Below, in pieces: positions 1-12,163 of a DNA stretch of 64,000 bases. The stretch comes from Bubalus kerabau (Eukaryota; Chordata; Mammalia; Artiodactyla; Bovidae), in NCBI RefSeq assembly GCF_029407905.1, contig NW_026577903.1:372001-436000 (forward strand), given 5' to 3'. The translations under genes and the position numbers were made by a program. The notes beneath the pieces are model-generated. The model was given only the letters and a program-made list of their open reading frames with translations, was not told the DNA's origin and did no database searches. Position 1 is the first letter of the stretch, and each line of letters starts with the position of its first letter.

Positions 1-1369
1 CCTGGGCGCAAAGCTGTTCCTGGAGATTTTTTCTCAGGGGCTGTTTCCCTGGAGCTGGGTCGGACCTCGGGGGCCCAACTCACAGGGGAAGACAAAACCA
101 CATGGACAGGTCTATGCTCTGTAGGAGAGCTCTAGTGAACCTCATCTCTCAGGAACATTCTTGGCTTCTACAGAGACACCTCTGTGCATGAAGCTACACA
201 CCCAACATAGTGGCAAAGGGAGTCTGATTCTCTCCGTGGGTGCTGATGCTTTGTGGCAAAGCACCTGCTAAGAATCCATCCGCATAGGCTTCCCTCACCT
301 TGACAGAGGTCTCATTGCTGTAGTCCTTGGCAGTTTGGAAAGAAGCAGACCCTTACCCTTCACCAAGTAGGCCCTTGTCCTTGTTTGAATGGAAAGGCAG
401 TAGCTGAGCTGAGGCCAGTAAGGCGCCAGTCAAGTCTGACATATTCCCGATGCCTGCTCCTTCATGGAAAATAACGTTAGAATCTGGGAATGTCTTTGCA
501 AGGCTGGCAAAGGGCAGTCAGGAACCTCGACCCTGCCTCTCGAATTTCTATCTTCTCAGCACATCTGGTGGTCTCGGTCAGGAGAAACTAACCCATTCCT
601 TGCAAATATAGGCTTCCAAACACAGGCCGGTTGGCTGTCTCTTCTTGCCGAAGGAAGCTTGCTTATCCCACCTCCTGCGAACTCCGCTTCCCAGCCTGGG
701 GGATAAGAGGTTCTTGGAGATCTTTTCTCAGAGGCTGTTTCCACGGAGCAGGGGCCAATCCCGGAGACCCACATGCACAGGGGAAGGGAAAACCGCATGG
801 ATAAGTCTTTGCTCTCTAGGAGTGCTCTAGTGAACCTCACTCTATGGGGAATGTTCTTGGCTCCAATGGGGACATCTCTGTGTGGGAAGCTGCATAGCCA
901 ACATAGAGACACAGAGACCTGATTCTCTCTGTGCAGCTTTGATGCTGTCGTTCAAACAACAAATTGAGAATCCACACAATGCTCTCCCTTACCACTGAGA
1001 GAGTTATCATTGCTGTAGCCCTTCGCAGTTTCTTAAAATCGGCACACAAACACTTCTCCAAGTAGGCCTGGGTTCAAGTTCAGATGAACATGCAATAGCG
1101 GAGCTGAGGCCAGTAAGGCACCAGTCAGGTGTCACACACTCTGGCAGCCTGCTCCTCCAGGGACAGTAAGGCCTCTATTTCCCTTCAGGAGGCTCGCTTG
1201 CCTTACTTCCTGTGAACAGCGTTTCCCAGCCTGGGCGGAAAGCAGTTCCTGGAGATCTTTTCTCGGGGGCTGTTTCCCCGGAGTTGGGGCGGACCTCGGG
1301 GACCCAACTCACAGGGGAAGGCAAAACCAAATGGACAGGTCTATGCTCTGTAGGAGATCTCTAGTGAAC
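1..1369. repeat. Satellite II-related dimeric array, left part
   Basis: Tandem repeat that starts before the window. Units can be phased on the landmark aagtaggcc: a long unit runs from 367 to 1059 and a short unit starts at 1060 and is cut by the LTR at 1370. Long units contain a middle section (for example 460-650) that short units lack; it includes the words gctagaatctaggaatgtc and gagcagatctggaggtc or close variants. Both unit types share the core gctgaggccagtaaggc and the words cagcctg and ggagatcttttctcagg. The same words, in GC-richer form, occur in the canonical satellite II units at 10131-11728, so I infer common descent. The family name is from memory of bovine satellites and was not checked against a library. 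Confidence 0.75.
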
Positions 1370-1775
1370 TGCCGGGGTCCAGCCCCAGCTGATCCAGGGT
1401 ATTCGAAGCAGAGACGGCGTAGGCGAGGGTCAGGGAACAACTGCTTAATTAAACGTTAATTAAGGATATAAAGAGTAATAAAATGAGGATAGCTCAGTAG
1501 GAAAATTCAGTGGAGAAAAGAGGCTGAGTAGCTTGGTTTACGCGGGGGACCAATAAAACTTCAAGACAAGAAGCTTGCACCACTTACGTAGGCTGCAGGC
1601 GTCCTTCCGTTCTCCCGAATGAGAGGAGACACTGAGGCCTCCCCGGTCGGATCTTAGAAGCCCAGGCAAAATTAGTAAGCTTGGTGGGTTCCGCGCTCCA
1701 GATAGAGACTCAACCAGAGTGAGAGAGAGAGAGAGACATGGGGAGACCAGTATTTCGAGAAACTGATCCCAATTC

Positions 1776-1781
1776 TTTATT
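1776..1781 (-). terminator. LTR polyadenylation signal AATAAA
   Basis: AATAAA on the minus strand, about 15 bases downstream of the TATA box. A CT-rich (TCTC)n stretch follows on the minus strand (plus-strand gagagaga near 1720-1735). The short TATA-to-AATAAA distance is plausible for some class II LTRs. Confidence 0.5.
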
Positions 1782-1790
1782 TTCCATGGT

Positions 1791-1803
1791 CTACTTTTAT
1801 ACA
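1791..1803 (-). promoter_or_regulatory. LTR TATA box region
   Basis: On the minus strand this reads tgtataaaagtag, a good TATA box, at the expected place upstream of the polyadenylation signal inside the LTR. Activity is unknown. Confidence 0.55.
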
Positions 1804-2667
1804 CTGAGATGTTATGCAAAAGTCACGTGGGGTCAGCAGTCCTGACTTTTATCAAAGTCAGGTGCTTCATACAAAAGTATACAGAGGTCTTAGGGGTGTT
1901 ACATCATCTTCTGGCCGGGGGGCCTGCTGACAATTTACGACCCTCTCCTTGTGACAGCGGTCAGTCAACCAGGACACTTATTTCTCCAGGGGTGATTATT
2001 CTTAAAACAGACGCCACCCAAATAAAGTTACATTCCTATAGGGTGAGGGTGTAGTGGGTTTTAGTTAAGGAAAGAATTTACTTAGCCTAAGGTCTAACGT
2101 GATTTATATCAAAGGTTAATACTTATTTCTTCTATATATTCATTAATGTGTATAAGGGCAGGGGATGTGGAGACTTAGCAGTAAACATCAGCTCAACAAA
2201 TGAAAAACCCTTCACCAATATGATTTCTAATCAGCCCATTATACTTATACTAATAATTTTCTAACTTTTCTAAGGAACCTGTTTTTAGAAGGTTTAAAGC
2301 ATCTCGTGCCTCTCATGGTTGGGAGGCTGTGAGCAATCACATGTGGCCGGACAAGCCTGTCAGGCAGGCTAGAGAACCTTCAGAGGAGTTTGTAGGTTAA
2401 AACACTCTTGTCACACCCAGGGGTTTTTATCAACTGGAGCTCTAGGTTAACTCCTTCTCCGAAAGAGGTGGTGGGGGACAGCCCCCCGTAAAGTCAGAGG
2501 TGTAGGTGAGAGCACAAAGTAGTAAGGTAGGCAGGCTCTGGTTATGGGGGTAGATGCTCGAGGATTTCCAGGGGGACTCCTGAGGCTCGATCCCGCCTTT
2601 GCGTATGTCGAGCCTCCTTCCTCATGACCTTTGCCATGGGCGGAGTGCCTCACTCTGGCCCCCAACA

Positions 2668-5600
2668 GTGAACCTCCTCTCTCAGGAACATTCTTGGCTC
2701 CTATCGAGACACCTCTGTGTGTGTAGCTACACACGCAACGTAGGGGCAAAGGGAGCCAGATTCTTTCCGTGGGGTGCTGATGCTTTGTGGCAAAGCACCT
2801 GCTTGAGAATCCATCAGCTTACGCTTCCCTCGCCTTGACAGAGGTCTCATTGCAGTAGCCCTTGGCAGTTTGGAAAGAAGAGGACCCTTACCTTTCATAA
2901 AGTGGGCCCTTGTCCTAGTTTGAAAGGAAAGGCAAGAGCTGAGCTGAGGCCAATAAGGCGCCAGTCAAGTCTGACATATTCCCGAAGCCTGCTCCTTCAT
3001 GGAAAATAACGCTGGAATCTAGGAATGTCTCTGCAAGGCTGGCAAAGGGCAGTCAGGAGCCTGCACCCTGCCTCTGGAATTACCGATTTCTGAGCAGATC
3101 TGGAGGTCTTCTTTAGGAGAATCTAACTCATTCCTTCCATATTGAGACTTCCAAAAACAGGCCGGTCGGCTGCCTCTTCGTGCCCGAAGGAGGCTTGCTT
3201 TTCCTGCCTCCTATGAACCCAGCTTCCCAGGCTCTGGGAAAAGCGGATCTTGAAGATCTTTTCTCAGGGGTTGTTTCCACGGAGCTGGGGCTAAGCCTGG
3301 AGACCCAAACTCACAGGGGAAGAAAAACCACATGGACAAGTCTTTGCTCTCTAGGAGAGCTCTAGTGAACTTCACTCTGTCACGAACATTCTTGATTCAT
3401 ATGGAGACACCCCTATGTGTGAAGCTGCGTACCCAACATGGGGACACAGAGAGCCTGATTCTCTCTGTGTAGCTTTAAAGATGTCGTTCAAAAAACACCT
3501 TGAAAATCCATACAATGCTCTTCCTTACCCGTGACAGAGTTCTCATTGCTGTAGCCCTTGGCAGTTTTTAGAAATCCGCACCCAAACCCTTCTCCAAGTA
3601 GTCCTGGGTCCTAGTTCGGAGGAACATGCAATGGCGGAGCTGAGGCCAGTAAGGCACCAGTCAGGTCTCACACACTCTTGCAGCCTGCTCCTCCAGGGGC
3701 AGTAAGGCCTCTTTTTCTCTGCAGGAGGCTCGCTTGCCTTGCCTTCTGTGAACTGCGTTTCCCAGTCTGGACGAAAAGCAGTTCCTGGAGGTGTTTTCTC
3801 AAGGGTTTCTTCCTCGGAGCTGGGGCGAACATCGGGAACCCAACTCACAGGGGAAGGCAAAACCATATGGGCAGGTCTATGCTCCATAGCAGAGCTCTAG
3901 TGAACCTCATCTCCCAGGAACATTCTTGGCTCCTATAGAGACACCTCTGTGTTTGAAACTACACACCCAACATAGGGGCAAATGCAGCCTGATTCTCTCC
4001 GTGGGGTGCAGATGCTTTGTGGCAAAGCACCTGTTTGAGAATCCATCCGCTTCCACTTCCCTCTCTTTGACAGAGGTGTCTTTGCTGTAGCCTTTGGCAG
4101 TTTGGAAAGAAGCAGACCCTTACCCTTCACCAAGTAGGCCCTTGTCCTAGTTTGAACGGAAAGGCGATAGCTGAGCTGAGGCCAGTAAGGCGCCAGTCAA
4201 GTCTGACATATTCCTGAAGCCTGCTCCTTCGTGGAAAATAACGCTAGAATCTAGAAATGTCTTTGCAAGGCTGGCAAAGGACAGTCAGGAACCTCGACCC
4301 TGCCTCTGGAATTTCCGTCTTCTGAGCAGATCTGGAGGTCTTCTTTTGGAGAAGCTAATCATTCCTTCCAAAGAGAGGCTTCCAAACACAGGCTAGTTGG
4401 CTGCCTCTACTTGCCCGAAGGAGGCTTGCTTGTTCCGCTTCCTGTGAACTCCGCTTCCCGCCTGGGGGAAAAGTGGTTCTTGGAGATCTTTTTTCAGGGG
4501 CTATTTCAACGGAGTTGGAGCTGAGCCCGGAGACCCACACACACAGAGGAAGGCAAAACCACATGGACAAGTCTTTGCTCTGTAGGAGAACTCTAGTTAA
4601 CCTCAGTATGTGAGGAAAGTCTTGGATTCTACGGGGATACCTCTGTGTGTGGAGCTGCATACCCAACAAGGGGGCACACAGGGCCTGATTCTCTCTTTGC
4701 AGCTTTGAAGCTGTCGTTCAAACAACAGCTTGAGAATCCATAGAATGCTCTCCCTTACCTCTGAGAGACTTCTCATTGCAGTAGCCCTTGGTAGTTTTTA
4801 CAAATCTGCACCCAAACCCTTCTCCAAGTAGGCCTGGGTCCTGGTTTGGATGGCCATGCAATGGCGGAGCTGAGGTCAGTAAGGCACCAGTCAGGTGTCA
4901 CACACTCTGGCAGCCTGCTCCTCCAGGGACAGTAAGGCCTATTTTTCCCTGCGGGAGGCTCGCTTGCCTGGCCTCCTGTGAACTGCGTTTCCCAGCCTGG
5001 GCAAAAAGCGGTTCCTGGAGATCTTTTCTCAGGGGCTCTATCCCCAGAGCTGGGGTGGACCTCGGGGACCCATCTCACAGGGGAAGGAAAAACCACATGG
5101 ACAGGTCTATGCTCTGTAGGAGACGTTAGTGTGTCTCATCTCTTAGGAACATTCTTGGCTCGTACAGAGACACCTCTGTGTGTAAAGCTACACACCGAAC
5201 ATAGGGGCACAGGGAGCCTGATTCTCTCTGTGGGGTGCTGATGCTTTGTGGCAAAGCACCTGTTTGAGAATCCATCCGCTTACGCTTCCCTCGCCTTGAC
5301 AGAGGTCTCATTGCTGTGTCTCTTGGCACTTTGGAAAGAAGCAGACCCTTACCCTTCACCAAGTAGGCCCTGATCCTAGTTTGAAAGGAAAGGCAATAGC
5401 TGAGCTGAGGCCAGTAAGGCACCCGTCAACTCTGACATATTCCCGATGCCTGCTCCTTCATGGAAAATATTGCTAGAATCTAGGAATGTCTTTGCAAGGC
5501 TGGCAAAGGGCAGTCAGGAACCTCAACCCTGCCTCTGGAATATCTATCTTCTGAGCAGATCTGGAGGTCTCCTTCTGGAGAAGCTAACCCATTCCTTGCA

Positions 5601-8600
5601 AATAGAGGCTTCCAAACACAGGCCGGTTGGCTGCCTCTTCTTGCCTGAAGGAGGCTTGCTTTTCCTGCCTCCTATGATCCCTGGTTCCCAGCATGGGGGA
5701 AAAGCAGATTCTTGGAGATCTTTGCTCAGGGGTTGTTTCCACGGAGCTGGGGTTGTGCCCAGAGACCCACACATACAGGGGAAGGCAAAACCACATGAAC
5801 AAGTCTTTGCTTTCTAAGAGAGCTCTAGTGAACCTCAGTCTTTGACGAACGTTCTTGGCTCCTATGCGGACACCTCTGTGTGTGAAACTGCGTACCCAAC
5901 ATGGCGGCAGAGAGCCTGATTCTCTCTGTGCAGGTTTAATGCTGTCGTTCAGAAAACAGCTTGAGAATCCATACAATTCTCGCCCTTACCTCTGAGAGAG
6001 TTCTCATTGCAGTAGCCCTTGGCAGTTTGTAGAAATCTGCACCTAAACCCTTCTCCAAGTAGGCCTGAGTCCCAGTTCGGAGGAACAAGCAATGGCGGAG
6101 CTAAGACCAGTATGGCACCAGTCAGTTTTCACACACTCTGGCAGCCTGCTCCTCCAGGGACAGTAAGGCTTCTTTTTCTCTGCAGGAGGCTCACTTGCCT
6201 TACTTCCTGTGAACAGCTTTTCCCAGCCTGGGCGAAAAGCGGTTCCTGGAGATCTTTTCTCAGAGGCTGTTTTCTCGGAGCTGGGGCGAACCTCGGGGAC
6301 CCAACTCACAGGGGAAGGCGAAACCACATGTACAGGTGAGCACTCTGTAGGAGAGCTCTTGTGAGCCTCATCTCTCAGGAACATTCTTGGCTCCTGTAGA
6401 GACACCACTGTGTGTGAATCTACACACCCCACATAGGGGCAAAGGGAGCCTGATTCCCTCCGTGGGGTGCTGATGCTTGGTGGCAAAGAACTTTCCTGAT
6501 AATCCATCCGCTTATGCTTCCCTCGCATTTACGGAGGTCTCATTGCTGTAGCCCTCGGCAGTTTGGAAAGAAGAAGACCCTTACCCTTCATAAAGTAGGG
6601 CCTTGTCCTACTTTGAATGGAAAGGCAATAGCTGAGCTGAGGCCAATAAGGCGCCAGTCAAGTCTGACATATTCCCAAAGCCTGCTTCTTCAGGAAGATA
6701 ACTGTAGAATCTAGGAATGTCTTTGCAAGGCTGGCAAAGGGCAGTCAGGACCCTGCACCCTGCCTCTGGAATTACCGACTTCTGAACAGATCTGGAGGTC
6801 TCCCTTAGGGGAAGCTAACCCATTCTTCCAAATAGAGGCTTCCAAACGCAGGCCGCTTGGCTGCCTCTTGCTCTCTGAAGGAGGCCTGCTTTTCCCGCCT
6901 CCTATGAACCCCACATCCCAGCCTCTGGGAAAAGTGGATCTTGAAGATCTTTTCTCAGGGGTTGTTTCCACGGAGCTGGGGCCGAGCCTGGAGCCCCAAA
7001 CGCACAGGGGAAGAAAAACCACATGGACAAGTCTTTGCTCTCTAGGAGAGCTCTAGTGAACCTCACTCTGTCAGGAACGTTCTTGTTTCCTATGGAGACA
7101 CCCCTGTCTGTGAAGCTGTGTACCGAACATGGAGACACAGAGTCTGATTCTCTCTGTGCAGCTTTGAAGCTGTCGTTCAAACAACAGCTTGAAAATCCAT
7201 ACAATGCTCTTCCTTACCCGTGACACAGTTCTCATTGCTACACCCCTTGGCAGTATTTAGAAATCCATACCCAAACCCTTCTCCTAGTAGGCCTGGGTCC
7301 TAGTTCGGAGGAACATGCAATGGCGGAGCTGAGGCCAGTAAGGCACCAGTCAGGTCTCACACACTCTTGCAGCCTGATCGTCCAGGGAGACTAAGGCCTG
7401 TTGTGCCTTGCAGGAGGCTCGCTTGTGTTACCTCCTGTGAACTGCGTTTGCCAGCCTGGGGGAATAGCGGTCCCTGGAGATCTTTTCTCAGGGGCTCCTT
7501 CCCCTGAGCTGGCGCGGACCTCAGGGACCCAACTCACAGGGCAAGGCAAAACCATATGGACAGGTCTATGCTCTGTAGCAGACTTCTAGTGAACCTCATC
7601 TCTCAGGAACATTCTTGGCTCCTATAGAGACACCTCTGTGTGTGAAGCTGCGTACCTAACATAGGGGCACAGAGAGCCTGATTCTCTCAGTTCATTTTGA
7701 CGCAGTCGTTCAGAAAACAGCTTGAGAATCCATAAAATGCTCTCCCTTACCGCTGAGAGAATTCTCACTGCTGTAGCCCTTGGCACTTTGTAGAAATCCG
7801 CAGCCAAACGCTTCTCCAAATAGGCCTGGGTCCTAGTTCGGAGGAACAGGCAATGGTGGAACTGAGGCCAGCAAGGCAACAGTCAGGTTTCACACACTCT
7901 GGCAGCCTGCTCCTCCAGGGACAGTAAGGCCTCTTTTTCTCTGCAGGAGATTCGCTTGCCTTACTTCCTGTGAACAGCGTTTCCCAGCCTCAGCGAAGCG
8001 GTTCCTGGAGATCTTTTCTCAGGGACAGTTTCCCCGGAGGTGTGGCGGACCTCGGGGACCCAACTCACAGGGGAAGGAAAAACCACATGGACAGGTCTAT
8101 GCTCTGTAGGAGAGGTTTAGTGAACCTAATCTCTCAGGAACATTCTTGGCTCCTATAGAGACAACTCTGTGTGTGAAGCTACACTCCCAACATTGGGGAA
8201 CAGGGATCTTGGTTCTCTCCGTGGGGTGCTGATGCTTTGTAGTAAAGCACCTGCTTGAGAATCCGTCCTCTTAGGCTTCCCTCGCCTTGACAGAGGTCTC
8301 ATTGCTGTAGCCCTTGGCAGTTTCAAAGAAGAAGACCCTTACCCTTCATAAAGTAGGCCCTTGTCCTAGTTTGAATGGAAAGGCAATAGCTGAGCTGAGG
8401 CCAATAAGGAGCCAGTCCCCTCTGACACATTCCCGAAGCCTGCTCCTTCATGGAATATAACTCTAGAATGTTGGAATGTCTTTGCAAGGCTGGCAAAGGG
8501 CAGTCAGGAACCATCACCCTGCCTCTGGAATTACCGACTTCTGAGCAGATCTGGAGGTCTCCTTTAGGAGAAGCTAACCCTTTCCTTCCAAATAGAGGCT

Positions 8601-10130
8601 TCAAAACACAGGCAGGTTGGCTGCCTTTCGTGCCCGAAGGAGGCTTGCTTTTCTCTCCTCCTATGAACCCCAGTTCCCAGCCTCTGGGAAAAGCGTATCT
8701 TGAAGATATTTTCTCAGGGGTTGTTTCCACGGAGCTGGGGCCGAGCCCGGGGCCCAAAGGCACAGGGGAAGGCAAGACCACATGGACAGGTCTATGCTCT
8801 GTAGCAGACCTCTAGTGAACCTCATCTCTCAGGAGCATTCTTGGCTCCTACAGAGACACCTCTGTGTGTGAAGCTGCGTACCTAACATAGGGGCAGAGAG
8901 AGCCTGATTCTCTCTGTTCATTTTGACGCTGTCATTCAGAAAACAGCTTGAGAATCCATAAAATGCTCTCCCTTACCACCGAGAGAATTCTCACTGCTGT
9001 AGCCCTTGGCACTTTGTAGAAATCTGCACCCAAACGCTTTTCCAAGTAGGCCTGGGTGCTAGCTCGGATGAACAGGCAATGGTGGAGCTGAGGCCAGTAA
9101 GGCAACAGTCAGGTTTCACACATTCTGGCAGCCTGCTCCTCCAGGGACTGTAAGGCCTCTTTTACTCTGCAGGAGATTCGCTTGCCTTACTTCATGTGAA
9201 CAGCATTTCCCAGCCTTGGCGAAGCGGTTCCTGGAGATATTTTCTCAGGGACAGTTTCCCCAGAGGTGTGGCGGACCTCAAGGACCCAACTCACAGGGGA
9301 AGGCAAAACCACATGGACAGGTCTATGCTCTGTAGGAGAGGTTTAGTGAACCTAATCTCTCAGGAACATTCTTGGCTCCTATAGAGACAACTCTGTGTGT
9401 GAAGCTACACTCCCAACATTGGTGCACAGGGAGCTTGATTCTCTCCGTGGGGTGCTGATGCTTTGTGGCAAAGCACCTGCTTGAGAATCCATCCTCTTAG
9501 GCTTCCCTCACCTTGACAGAGGTCTCATTGCTGTAGCCCTTGGCAGTTTGCAAAGAAGAAGCCCCTTACCCTTCATAAAGTAGGGCCTTGTCCTAGTTTG
9601 AATGGAAAGGCAATAGCTGAGCTGAGGTCAATAAGGAGCCAGTCCCGTCTGACACATTCCCGAAGCCTGCTCCTTCATGGAAAATAACTCTAGAATCTAG
9701 GAATATCTTTCAAGGCTAGCAAAGGGCAGTCAGGAACCAGTACCCTGCCTCTGGAATTACCGACTTCTGAGCAGATCTGGAGGTCTCCTTTAGGAGAAGC
9801 TAACCCATTCCTTCCAAATAGAGGCTTCAAAACACAGGCAGGTGGGCTGCCTTTCGTGCCCGAAGGAGGCTTGCTTTTCTCTCCTCCTATGAACCCCAGT
9901 TCCCAGCCTCTGGGAAAAGCGTATCTTGAAGATATTTTCTCAGGGGTTGTTTCCACGGAGCTGGGGCCGAGCCTGGAGACCCAAAGGCACAGGGGAAGGC
10001 AAGACCACATGGACAAGCCTTTGCTCTTTAGTATAGCTCTAATGAACCTCACTCTGTCAGGATCTTTCTTGATTCCTACGGAGACACACCTGTGTGTGAA
10101 GCTGCGGCCACAGAGAGCCTGATTACCCCT
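2668..10130. repeat. Satellite II-related dimeric array, right part
   Basis: Continuation of the left array after the LTR. Phased on aagtaggcc, long units begin at about 2903, 4132, 5361, 6596, 8351 and 9577. Short units begin at about 3597, 4826, 6058, 7285, 7819 and 9045. Long units measure 689-697 bp and short ones 532-538 bp, and the dimer period is 1226-1235 bp. Short units lack about 160 bp that long units carry between the 'tgctccttcatgg' and 'ggaggctt' regions. Regular alternation breaks once, at 7285-8350, where two short units are adjacent. All open frames in this stretch are shared between units and interrupted unpredictably, so I call no genes. Confidence 0.78.
7555..10010. repeat. 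Recent tandem duplication of a ~1226-bp dimer
   Basis: The block from about 7555 to 8785 is repeated from about 8786 to 10010 with an offset of 1226 bp. Diagnostic variants are shared only by these two copies: gttcattttgacgc (7690 and 8916), cacttctggc-region words ending gcttcc, agagacaactctgtg (8156 and 9379) and cagggacagtttcccc (8020 and 9246). They are visibly closer to each other than to other dimers. The junction near 8786 joins a long-unit 5' part to a short-unit 3' part, consistent with unequal exchange. Confidence 0.7.
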
Positions 10131-11728
10131 GTGCAGCGCTGAGTCTGGGCGGCTAAACAACAGCTTGGGAATGCAGCCTGGGGCGCTTCCCTTCCCTCTG
10201 ACAGAGCTCTCCTTCGGTCCCTAAGCCCTCTGCAAGGAGGCATGGATCATAGGTGCAAAGGGAAGGGAAGAGCCGAGCTGAGGCCAGTAAGGCGCCCGCC
10301 AGTCACGTCTCCCCCACTTCCGCAGTCTGTTCCTTCCCCTGCGTGAAAGCTAGAAGCTGGGAAGGGCTTGGCGAGGCTCGCCCAGGCAGAGCAGCCTCTA
10401 GGCCGGGGCTCTGCGATATCGCGCCTGGGCGCAGATCTGGAGCTCCGCAGGAGTGGAAGCTCATTCGGTCCTTCCCAATACAGGCTTGCAAGCACCCGAC
10501 GGCGGCCTGACTCTATTCTCCCGCGTGCTGGGAGTGGGCTTCCAATCCAGGGCACAGAGCACTGCCTGGAGCTCTCTGCTCAGGGGCTGGTTCCCCTGCA
10601 CTGGGACTGTGCTAGGGAGCCCAAAGGCACAGGGGAAGGCCCCAAACCACATGCACACGAGTCTGCTCTGGAGCTGAGCTCCGGGGAAGCCCAGTCTGTA
10701 AGGCGGTTTCTGAACACAAACAGGGGAACACTCTGGCTGTGGAGCTCCCTCCCCATGACAGGGGCACTGGGACCCTGATTCCCTCCGTTCAGCGCTGAGT
10801 CTGGGCTACCAAGCAACAGCTTGGGAATGCAACCTGGGGCATTTCCCTTCCCTCAGACAGAGGTCTCCTTGCGGGAGGCTTTCGCAGTTTGCACACCCCC
10901 GTGCCCTAAGCCGTCTGCAAGGAGGCCTGGCTCCTAGGTCCAAAGGGAAGGCAAGAGAGGAGCTGAGGCCAGTCAGGAGCCAGTCATGTCGCCCACACTC
11001 CCGCAGCCTGCTCCTTTGCAGGTGCAAACGCTAGAAGCTGGGAAGGGCTTGGCGAGGCTCGCCCAGGCAGAGCAGCCTCTCGACAGGGGCTCTGTCCTAT
11101 CGCGCCTGGGCGCAGGTCTGCAGCTCTGCCGGTGTGGAAGCTCACTCGGTCCTTTCCAATACAGGCTTGCAAGGACCCGCCGGCAGCCTAACTCATCTCT
11201 CCCGCGTGCTGGGACTGGGCATCCAGGCCTGGGCACAAAGCACTGCCTGGAGCTCTTTGCTCAGGGGCTGGTTCCCCTACGCTGGGGCTGTGCTAGGGAG
11301 CCCAAACGCACATGTCAAGGCCCCAAAACACATCCACACGTCTCTGCTCTGCAACAGAGCTCCGGGGAAGCCCAGTCTGGCAGGCGCTTTCTGGGCACAA
11401 AGGGAGGAACACTCTGGCTGTGGAGCTTCCTCCCCAAGACAGGGGCACTAGGACCCTGATTCCTTCCGTTTACCGCTGAGTCTGCATTGCCAAGCAACAG
11501 CTTGGGAACGCAGCCTGGGGCGCTTCCCTTCCCTCGGACAGAGCTCTCCTTGAGGTAGGCCTTGGTAGTTTGCATACAATGGGGCCCTAAGCCCTCTGCA
11601 AGTTGGCCTGGCTCCTAGGTCCAAAGGGCAGGCCAGAGCGGAGCTGAGGCTGTCAGGCTCCAGACACATCTCCCATACTCCTACATCCTGCTCCTACCCG
11701 GGCGTGAACGCTAGAAGCTGGGAAGGTA
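10131..11728. repeat. Canonical-type satellite II (1.723-like) units
   Basis: About 2.3 tandem units of ~690 bp, markedly more GC-rich and CpG-rich than the array to the left. Repeated landmarks are cagcgctgagtctggg (10133 and 10789), ggcttggcgaggctcgccc (10368 and 11049) and tgcctggagctct (10563 and 11244). Periods are 656-693 bp. The order of landmarks matches the long unit of the diverged array (core gctgaggccagt, then ctagaagctgggaagg, then agcactgcctgg, then the accacat region). Composition and unit length fit bovine satellite II, which I recall at roughly 680-700 bp. The last unit stops within gaagctgggaagg at 11726. Confidence 0.75.
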
Positions 11729-11739
11729 CCTGGACCGTG

Positions 11740-12085
11740 CAGGGGCGGGGCGAACACGGGCGGTGTGGGGCGGGGGTCGGCTTCTGGCGGGGGTGGGGGC
11801 GGGCTTCCCAGTTTTGCTCTCAGAGGTGGACACTGAGGCTGAAAACTCGCCGGGAGCGCACCCGGGACTGGGTAAACCCGGGCTGCGCGGGTCGAGATTC
11901 CGATGGCTTTAGGTGGGGGTCAGTCCCAGTTGTGCTCCTGGGGGTCGCCACTGCGGCTGGGAACGCGCAGGGAGCGCGGCAGGGGCGGGGCTAACCCTGG
12001 CGGCGCGGGGCGGGGGTCGGCTCATGGGGGGGATGGGGAGGGGTTCCCAGTTGTGTTCTCGGGGGTTGCAACTGCGGCTGGGAAC
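11740..12085 (+). repeat. GC-rich ~120-bp minisatellite, copy 1
   Basis: Three degenerate units can be aligned on cccagttktgctct-like words at 11808, 11925 and 12046 (spacing 117 and 121). Each unit contains ggggcggg-type boxes, followed by that word, then a word like cactgcggctggga and cgggagcgc. Several GGGCGG boxes are present, but in a repeat of this composition that is weak evidence for a promoter. Confidence 0.7.
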
Positions 12086-12154
12086 GCCCATTTCGTCCGC
12101 TCTTGGGTCCCCAAGGATCGCCATCCCGTGGGTGCAGCGGAGGGCTGCGGAACA

Positions 12155-12163
12155 CAGGTAAGG
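12155..12163 (+). promoter_or_regulatory. Consensus splice-donor-like site
   Basis: The sequence cag/gtaaggg spans 12155-12163 and matches the mammalian 5' splice-site consensus very well. At the equivalent place in copy 2 (16666) the G of GT is A, giving cag/ataaggg. That would abolish donor function. Either copy 1 preserves an ancestral exon end or the match is chance. Confidence 0.35.

Larger units (their letters stand above)
1370..2667 (-). mobile_element. Solo LTR of a class II (ERVK-like) endogenous retrovirus
   Basis: A 1298-bp block interrupts the satellite precisely. Read on the minus strand it begins TGTTGGGGGCC and ends GACCCCGGCA, the TG...CA termini of an LTR. It is flanked by a perfect 6-bp direct repeat, gtgaac, at 1364-1369 and 2668-2673. 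In uninterrupted units nearby this site reads ctagtgaacctc, so gtgaac is the duplicated target. A 6-bp duplication and a long LTR fit class II (betaretrovirus-like) elements. Minus-strand promoter and polyadenylation signals are listed separately. There is no internal retroviral sequence, primer-binding site or second LTR, so this is a solo LTR left by LTR-LTR recombination. I believe it belongs to a bovine ERVK LTR family, but the family name would need a library search. Confidence 0.88.

Noticed and set aside
2447..2749. Minus-strand open frame overlapping the LTR start
   Set aside because: It crosses the LTR boundary into satellite. Solo LTRs of this kind do not encode a protein here.
1..10130. 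Possible multi-exon gene from recurrent short open frames with similar translated words
   Set aside because: The similar peptides come from tandem DNA repeats in all frames and on both strands, and stops fall at different places in each unit.
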